A stretch of DNA of 9,698 bases from Micavibrio sp. UBA6145 (lineage in GTDB: Bacteria; Pseudomonadota; Alphaproteobacteria; Micavibrionales; UBA1664), in contig DIUZ01000019.1 in NCBI GenBank assembly GCA_002423205.1, positions 1 through 9,698 of the forward strand, given 5' to 3'. The stretch's first letter is position 1; each line of letters opens with the position of its first letter. Below are positions 5,377-9,698 of this stretch, piece after piece. The notes under the pieces were generated by a model, which saw only the letters and a program-made list of their open reading frames with translations, was not told the DNA's origin and did no database searches. Position numbers and translations under genes: made by a program.

Positions 5377-7200
5377 TTGCATACCTACCGTACCCATACC
5401 TGTGCCGCCCTGCGCCCCGAACATGTGGGCCAAACAATCCGCATTTCCGGCTGGGTGCATTCCGTCCGCGACCATGGCGGGCTCCTGTTCATCGACCTGC
5501 GTGACACGTATGGCATGACGCAGTGCGTTCTGCCCGGCGGCCACAAGCAATTCGCCGAGATCAGCAACTGGCGCGTTGAATCTGTCATCACCATCGACGG
5601 TAAAGTCGTCGCGCGTAATGACGCGACCAAAAACGACCGCCTGCCGACAGGGCATATTGAAGTCGTTATTGAGACTGCCACCATGCAGGGCGCGGCCAAG
5701 GTCCTGCCGCTGCAGGTTGCATCAGAAGAAGACGCCGGTGAAGACGTGCGCCTGAAATACCGCTACCTCGATCTGCGCCGCGACAAGATGCAGAAAAAAA
5801 TCAAACTGCGCTCCAAAGTCGTGTCATCCCTGCGCAAGCGTATGACCGAAAACGGCTTCAATGAATTCCAGACGCCGATCCTGACCGCCTCAAGCCCGGA
5901 AGGCGCACGCGACTTTCTCGTACCGTCGCGCGTTCACCCCGGTAAATTCTACGCCCTGCCGCAGGCGCCACAGCAGTTTAAGCAATTGCTGATGATGTCG
6001 GGCTTTGACCGCTACTTCCAGATCGCCCCGTGCTTCCGCGACGAAGACGGCCGCGCCGACCGCCTGGCTGAATTCTACCAGCTCGACGTGGAGATGAGCT
6101 TCGTCACCCAGGAAGACGTCTTCGCTACCATGGAACCCGTCATCGGCGGCCTGTTCGAAGAATTCGGATCGATCAACGCCCCGCACACCGTCACCAACTG
6201 GCGTGAAGGCGGCTGGCCGCATATCAAGTACAACGATGCCATGCTTAAATACGGCTCCGACAAGCCTGACCTGCGCAACCCGCTGGTCATCTGCGATGTC
6301 ACATCCGTATTCGCGCGCGCCGATGTTGAATTCAAGGCGTTCAAAGGCATCATCGAACAGGGCGGCGTTGTTCGCGCCATCCGCGCACCGAAGGTCGGCG
6401 CACAGCCGCGCAGCTTCTTCGACAAGCTCAACGGCTGGGCACAGGAACAGGGCGCAAAAGGCCTTGGCTACATCCTGATCGAAGCCGGCGAGGGCAAGGG
6501 CCCGATTGCCAAATTCGTACCACCCGCCGCGACGGAAGAACTGAAAAAGATTGCCGGTCTGGAAGACGGCGATGCCGTATTCTTCGTCTGCGACAAGGAA
6601 GGCCCAGCGGCCAAATTTGCCAGCAAGGCCCGTGACAAGATCTGCGACGACATGGGCGTGCGCGAAACCGGCACCTATAAATTCTGCTGGATTGTCGACT
6701 TCCCGCAATACGAACGCGATGAAAAAACCGGCAAGATCGAATTCTCCCACAACCCGTTCTCCATGCCGCAGGGCGGCATGCAGGCGCTGGAAGACAAAGA
6801 CCCGCTGGATATCTATGCCTACCAGTATGATTGCGTCTGCAATGGCCACGAACTGTGCTCCGGCGCGATCCGTAACCACAAACCGGAAATCATGGAACGC
6901 GTATTCGCGATTGCGGGCTACAGCAAGGACGTGCTTGAGAAGAAATTCGGCGGCATGCTCACGGCCTTCGGTTACGGCGCCCCGCCGCACGGCGGCTGTG
7001 CCTTCGGTATCGACCGTATCGTCATGATTTTTGCCAACGAACCGAACCTGCGCGAAGTTTACCCCTTCGTCATGAACGGCGCGTTCGAAGACCCGATGAT
7101 GAGCGCACCCTCAGAAGTCGATGCGCAGCAGTTGAAAGACCTGCATATCAAGCTGGACCTGCCCAAACCAAAACTGAACAAAACCGACGAAGCGGCTTAA
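5377..7200 (+). CDS. aspS: Aspartyl-tRNA synthetase
   Basis: AspRS is a cytoplasmic class IIb synthetase that charges tRNA(Asp) with aspartate in an ATP-dependent reaction; some bacterial forms also charge tRNA(Asn) for later amidation. The 607-residue protein is of bacterial-type length. It has an N-terminal OB-fold anticodon-binding domain ('ISGWVHSVRDHGGLLFIDLRD'), class II motif 1 around 'FNEFQTPILTASSPEGARDF', motif 2 'FRDEDGRADR' (~220-229), the bacterial GAD insertion domain (roughly 285-425), the block 'FSHNPFSMP', and motif 3 'GGCAFGIDRIVMIF' (~539-552). Start TTG 5377 is chosen from the ribosome site and family N-terminus; TTG 5371 would add two residues. Whether it is discriminating or non-discriminating cannot be settled by eye. 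Its stop overlaps that of convergent mntH. Confidence 0.97.
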   Translation: MHTYRTHTCAALRPEHVGQTIRISGWVHSVRDHGGLLFIDLRDTYGMTQCVLPGGHKQFAEISNWRVESVITIDGKVVARNDATKNDRLPTGHIEVVIETATMQGAAKVLPLQVASEEDAGEDVRLKYRYLDLRRDKMQKKIKLRSKVVSSLRKRMTENGFNEFQTPILTASSPEGARDFLVPSRVHPGKFYALPQAPQQFKQLLMMSGFDRYFQIAPCFRDEDGRADRLAEFYQLDVEMSFVTQEDVFATMEPVIGGLFEEFGSINAPHTVTNWREGGWPHIKYNDAMLKYGSDKPDLRNPLVICDVTSVFARADVEFKAFKGIIEQGGVVRAIRAPKVGAQPRSFFDKLNGWAQEQGAKGLGYILIEAGEGKGPIAKFVPPAATEELKKIAGLEDGDAVFFVCDKEGPAAKFASKARDKICDDMGVRETGTYKFCWIVDFPQYERDEKTGKIEFSHNPFSMPQGGMQALEDKDPLDIYAYQYDCVCNGHELCSGAIRNHKPEIMERVFAIAGYSKDVLEKKFGGMLTAFGYGAPPHGGCAFGIDRIVMIFANEPNLREVYPFVMNGAFEDPMMSAPSEVDAQQLKDLHIKLDLPKPKLNKTDEAA

Positions 7201-8504
7201 CCCGTCCAGACGTCGATCAGCAGTTTAACATTAAGGCCGACGATCACGGCGCTTGCCGTGGCGGCCAGAACCGTCTGCCAGCGCGGCGCGGTGAAATTGC
7301 CCATCATTTTCCGGCGGGCCGTAATCCAGACAAGCGGGATGACCGCGAACGGCAATTGCAGCGACAGGACCACCTGCGACATCACCAGCAGCTTGGTTGT
7401 GCCTGACTGCCCGTAATACATGACGGCAAACATGGCCGGGACAATGGCGATGCCGCGCGTTACAAGCCGGCGCAGGGCCGGTTTCAGGCGGATATTGATA
7501 AACCCTTCCATCACGACCTGGCCCGCCAGCGTGGCCGTCACCGTCGAATTGATACCGCAGCAAAGCAGCGCGATGCCGAACAGCGTCGCGGCCATGTCAG
7601 AGCCCAAAAGCGGGTTGAGCATGTTGGACGCCTGGCCCAGATCGCCGACCTCCGTATGGCCGTTGGCGTGGAATGTCGCCGCCGCCAGAATCAGGATCGA
7701 CGCATTGACGAACAGCGCCAGCATCAGCGCGATGGATGAATCCCATGTCGCGAACTTGATCGCCTCGCGCTTGGCCTGCGGCGTGTCTTCCACCGCGCGG
7801 GTCTGGACCACGGCGGAATGCAGGTACAAATTATGCGGCATGACCGTAGCACCCAGAATACCAAGCGCCACATACAGCATGTTGGGATCATTCACGATAT
7901 CGACATTGGGCACAAACCCGTTGATCAGCGCGCCGATCTCGGGCTGCGCCATTGCGATCTGAATGCCAAAGCACACGGAAATCACGACCAAAAGCGCGAT
8001 AATGAATGCTTCAACCCACCGGAAACCGATGCGTTGCAGCGCCAATACCAGGAATACATCCAGAGCCGTCAGCACCACGCCGATGCCCAGCGGAATACCG
8101 AACAGCAGCTGAAGGCCGATGGCTGTGCCGATGATTTCAGCAAGGTCGGTGGCGCAGATCGCAATCTCTGCCAGCACCCACAACACAAACGCAACCGGTT
8201 TCGGGAAGGCGCGACGGCATGCCTGCGCCAGGTCTTCGCCCGCGCCGATGCCAAGGCGCACGCACAGCGCCTGTAACAAAATCGCGATCAGGTTGGAAAT
8301 AAGACAGACAGTCAGAAGCGTATAACCGAATGCCGACCCACCGGCCAGTGCCGTGGCCCAGTTGCCCGGGTCCATATACCCGGTGGCAACCAGGTAACCG
8401 GGACCGGCAAAACTTAACGCACGCCGCCAGAATGAACCGGTGGACACCGGAACGGAGGCATGGACTTCGGATAATGAACGGTCAAAGGGGGATCGCTTGT
8501 ACAT
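7197..8504 (-). CDS. mntH: Nramp-family divalent metal (Mn2+) transporter
   Basis: MntH imports Mn2+ (and Fe2+) across the inner membrane with protons. The 435-residue protein is strongly hydrophobic, with about eleven membrane segments after a short cytoplasmic N-terminus. The family's two metal-binding motifs are intact: DPGN in helix 1 (45-48) and 'VMPHNLYLHS' in helix 6 (221-230). The conserved Asp and Asn of helix 1 and the Met of helix 6 form the metal site. ATG 8504 is bounded by an in-frame TGA four codons upstream; the TAAGG before it is only 2 nt away, so the ribosome site is poor. It lies 43 bp after a DUF2795 gene with no terminator between them, so co-transcription is possible. 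No MntR, Mur or Fur box was recognised. Its stop shares TTAA (7197-7200) with aspS. Confidence 0.95.
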   Translation of the reverse strand: MYKRSPFDRSLSEVHASVPVSTGSFWRRALSFAGPGYLVATGYMDPGNWATALAGGSAFGYTLLTVCLISNLIAILLQALCVRLGIGAGEDLAQACRRAFPKPVAFVLWVLAEIAICATDLAEIIGTAIGLQLLFGIPLGIGVVLTALDVFLVLALQRIGFRWVEAFIIALLVVISVCFGIQIAMAQPEIGALINGFVPNVDIVNDPNMLYVALGILGATVMPHNLYLHSAVVQTRAVEDTPQAKREAIKFATWDSSIALMLALFVNASILILAAATFHANGHTEVGDLGQASNMLNPLLGSDMAATLFGIALLCCGINSTVTATLAGQVVMEGFINIRLKPALRRLVTRGIAIVPAMFAVMYYGQSGTTKLLVMSQVVLSLQLPFAVIPLVWITARRKMMGNFTAPRWQTVLAATASAVIVGLNVKLLIDVWTG

Positions 8505-8547
8505 GGCCTTACTTCACCATGGACAAAGCAACCTGACAAGACGGCGG

Positions 8548-8856
8548 TTATTCGAGGTTCTGGTCGAAAATCCGGCCCTTGTAATGGTGCATCTGGCCTT
8601 CGTCTTCCAGCTCCTGAGAGACACCGCTCGCCCAGAAACGCTGGTCTGATGGCAAACTATCCTCGATCTTGCCCAGCGCGTGGTTTACGTCGCTGACATT
8701 GCTGTATTCCCGCTCGGGCAGCCGACTAAGTAATTTCAGGGTTGTCTGGGCTGCGCCATTGGCTTCGGCCTGTTGCAACAGGCTGGTGGCATCGGTGGGG
8801 TAATGCACGCCCTGGACGGCTTCCATGATATTGGGCAGGGGGGCTGAATGGGCCAT
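8548..8856 (-). CDS. DUF2795 domain protein (second of two)
   Basis: The 102-residue protein begins with one DUF2795 domain (about 8-65): 'NIMEAVQGVHYPTDATSLLQ', then 'AEANGA', then 'LSRLPEREYSNVSDVNHAL'. This is the family pattern of a G-x-x-YP motif, a helix ending A-x-x-N-G-A, and LP-x-R-x-Y...DV. The function of the family is unknown. A charged tail follows. AAAGGAG (8870-8864) lies 7 nt before ATG 8856 and overlaps the stop of the preceding small gene, so the two are translated in tight succession. It is a divergent paralogue of the protein at 9055-9396, sharing NI-x-E, G-x-x-x-P, AE-x-N, P-x-REY and DVN. mntH follows after 43 bp. Confidence 0.85.
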   Translation of the reverse strand: MAHSAPLPNIMEAVQGVHYPTDATSLLQQAEANGAAQTTLKLLSRLPEREYSNVSDVNHALGKIEDSLPSDQRFWASGVSQELEDEGQMHHYKGRIFDQNLE

Positions 8857-8869
8857 GATCGTTCTCCTT

Positions 8870-9058
8870 TTATATCGGAATGGTCTGGTCTTGATCGCCG
8901 CCGTCGCTGTAATGCGCTTTGGGCTTACGGTCGTTGGCGACGCTTTGTTGTTTTTCAGGAATGAATTTTTCTTCCTGACCCGTGGGCATCATCGCCCCGG
9001 GCAGCGGGTTGTTCATCGTGTCGGCATAATGCGGGTCAGTCGGTTTCGGGCGGCTCAT
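8870..9058 (-). CDS. Small proline-rich hydrophilic protein, 62 residues
   Basis: I do not recognise this protein. It is rich in Pro, Asp, Lys and Gln ('MSRPKPTDPHYADTMNNPLP'; 'DGGDQDQTIPI' at the end), has no hydrophobic segment and is probably disordered. It is likely real: its ATG overlaps the preceding DUF2795 stop as ATGA (9058-9055), AAGGGAG precedes the ATG with 7 nt spacing, and its TAA (8872-8870) overlaps the ribosome site of the next DUF2795 gene. Being flanked by two paralogous DUF2795 genes with translational coupling suggests a shared role, which is inference. Confidence 0.66.
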   Translation of the reverse strand: MSRPKPTDPHYADTMNNPLPGAMMPTGQEEKFIPEKQQSVANDRKPKAHYSDGGDQDQTIPI

Positions 9059-9396
9059 ATCGCATCTCCCTTGCCGGATATGGCCCAGTTTTTCAGCTGG
9101 TGACCCTCGCTCGGAATATTCACTTCATCAGCGGCACCGGGTGTGCGGCGTACTTCGCTTAAATCTTCTGATGAATAGATGTTATCTTCGCCGTCTTCGA
9201 CCGCCAGCACGTTCAGATGACGGTTCACATCCTGAATGCTCAGATATTCACGGTCCGGCATGGCCTGAATCTGGTCCAGTACCTCTTCCGATGCATCGTT
9301 ATCTTCGGCGAACGAAATCAGCTCAGGCAGGCTTGCGGGAAATTCCGCACCATCAAGCACTTCCAGAATATTCACGGGGTGAACGAAATCGGCCAT
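9055..9396 (-). CDS. DUF2795 domain protein (first of two) with C-terminal extension
   Basis: The 113-residue protein has an N-terminal DUF2795 domain (about 6-62: 'NILEVLDGAEFPASLPELIS', 'AEDNDASEEVL', 'MPDREYLSIQDVNRHL') followed by an acidic extension of about 50 residues with 'EDGEDNIYSSEDLSEVRRTP'. The function of DUF2795 is not established. ATG 9396 is chosen because GAGGAG (9409-9404) lies 7 nt upstream; the longer open frame back to 9441 runs through the candidate promoter. It is first in a minus-strand trio: small protein (ATGA overlap), then a second DUF2795 protein. A strong terminator from the upstream gene insulates it, so it should have its own promoter. Confidence 0.86.
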   Translation of the reverse strand: MADFVHPVNILEVLDGAEFPASLPELISFAEDNDASEEVLDQIQAMPDREYLSIQDVNRHLNVLAVEDGEDNIYSSEDLSEVRRTPGAADEVNIPSEGHQLKNWAISGKGDAI

Positions 9397-9427
9397 GGCA
9401 AGACTCCTCATAATGGGTTTCCTGTCC

Positions 9428-9453
9428 AACGTACCGGGCATGGCTTTGGTTCA
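9428..9453 (-). promoter_or_regulatory. Candidate EcfG-type (general stress) promoter for the DUF2795 unit
   Basis: The minus strand reads TGAAC (9453-9449), 17 nt, CGTT (9431-9428). The alphaproteobacterial EcfG sigma factor recognises GGAAC-N16/17-CGTT, so eight of nine bases match with the right spacing. Transcription would begin about 20-25 nt before ATG 9396, just upstream of the GAGGAG ribosome site. A sigma70 reading of the same region has an unfavourable 15-nt spacer. Confidence 0.5.
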
Positions 9454-9455
9454 AT

Positions 9456-9483
9456 AAAAAACGAGGCTTAAAAAAGCCCCGTT
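9456..9483 (-). terminator. Intrinsic terminator of the right-edge gene
   Basis: On the minus strand AACGGGGCTT (9483-9474) pairs with AAGCCTCGTT (9469-9460) as a 10-bp stem with one G-T pair and a TTTT loop, followed by a run of six T (9461-9456). It begins directly after the stop of the gene at 9485 and separates it from the DUF2795 promoter. Confidence 0.88.
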
Positions 9484-9484
9484 A

Positions 9485-9698
9485 TCAAAGAGATGGCGTG
9501 GTTGGCGGCAGATACGGAATGATTTCATCCTCGGTATAGCCAAGGATACGGCCTTCCAGAACCTCATCCGCGTGGTCGACTTTGCCCCCACCGTAAAGAC
9601 GGCCTTTGATCCATAAAAGAAACTCCGCGCGCCATGCCTCGTCCTTATGGGTGAAGCACACGCACCGCAAATGATGACCCGCAATATGAAAGTCCCGC
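9485..9698 (-). CDS. Hypothetical protein, C-terminal part (5' end outside window)
   Basis: The frame is open from the right edge to TGA 9487-9485, giving the last ~71 residues, including 'RDFHIAGHHLRCVCFTHKDE', 'AWRAEFLLWIKGRLYGG' and 'RILGYTEDEIIPYLPP'. I do not recognise the family. It looks like a compact soluble domain; the two closely spaced Cys and the His pair could bind a metal, but this is speculation. The strong terminator right after its stop supports it being a real gene end. Confidence 0.6.
   Translation of the reverse strand, partial: RDFHIAGHHLRCVCFTHKDEAWRAEFLLWIKGRLYGGGKVDHADEVLEGRILGYTEDEIIPYLPPTTPSL

Noticed and set aside
5246..5437. N-terminal extension of the 110-residue protein to 5437
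   Set aside because: The added 64 residues overlap the aspS start and promoter region, resemble no protein, and are replaced by a well-placed ATG at 5245.
5890..6990. Open frame of 366 codons on the minus strand
   Set aside because: It is fully antisense to aspS, which is certain; the translation is low in recognisable motifs and lacks a ribosome site.
8509..8520. Mini-ORF ATG-GTG-AAG-TAA as an mntH leader peptide
   Set aside because: There is no ribosome site before it and three sense codons can occur by chance.
9397..9441. Longer start for the first DUF2795 protein
   Set aside because: The GAGGAG site is spaced for ATG 9396, the domain begins there, and the extension runs into the candidate promoter.
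9451..9684. Alternative minus-strand open frame at the right edge
   Set aside because: It reads through the strong terminator at 9456-9483 and gives an unstructured Arg/Ser-rich product; the frame ending at 9485 stops just before the terminator.

Overview
The window looks like chromosomal DNA from an alphaproteobacterium. This rests on an AspRS that starts with an alphaproteobacterial-style N-terminus, an RNase D gene close to aspS, moderately high GC with proximal TTG starts, and a candidate EcfG-type stress promoter. I cannot assign a genus. No rRNA, tRNA, CRISPR array, transposase or phage gene is visible.

Left part (1-3760), sugar and polyol metabolism. The 3' end of an AGE-family sugar isomerase/epimerase gene (+ strand) meets, with no spacer, a minus-strand operon of xylB (xylulokinase) followed 9 bp later by a HAD-IIB sugar-phosphatase-like gene. 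Divergent from xylB is a 219-residue protein that matches only the C-terminal domain of the long-chain mannitol/polyol dehydrogenases. In known mannitol loci (Pseudomonas mtlD-mtlY-mtlZ) such a dehydrogenase sits beside a xylulokinase, so the context fits, but the Rossmann domain and the usual catalytic residues are missing here. The gene ends at a strong hairpin terminator whose 3' arm lies inside the end of the convergent rnd gene. A 25-bp copy of that rnd 3' end is repeated 59 bp away.

Middle part (3742-7200), RNA processing and translation. A minus-strand gene for an unrecognised 110-residue protein is followed, across a 67-bp gap holding three 13-bp tandem repeats, by rnd with an unusually short N-terminus. 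Divergent from this pair is aspS (aspartyl-tRNA synthetase, TTG start). The shared intergenic region carries nested inverted repeats overlapping candidate promoters for both directions.

Right part (7197-9698), metal transport and probable stress genes, all on the minus strand. In transcription order these are: the 3' end of an unknown gene, a strong intrinsic terminator, an EcfG-like promoter (TGAAC-N17-CGTT), a DUF2795 protein, a 62-residue proline-rich hydrophilic protein overlapping it by ATGA, a second DUF2795 protein, and mntH (Nramp Mn2+/divalent metal transporter). mntH and aspS converge and share a TTAA at their stops. The tight packing suggests that the DUF2795 trio, possibly with mntH, is one transcription unit.

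The observations most worth following up are the stand-alone polyol-dehydrogenase C-domain, the DUF2795/small-protein/DUF2795 unit with its stress-type promoter, and the duplicated rnd 3' end that creates competing hairpin arms.
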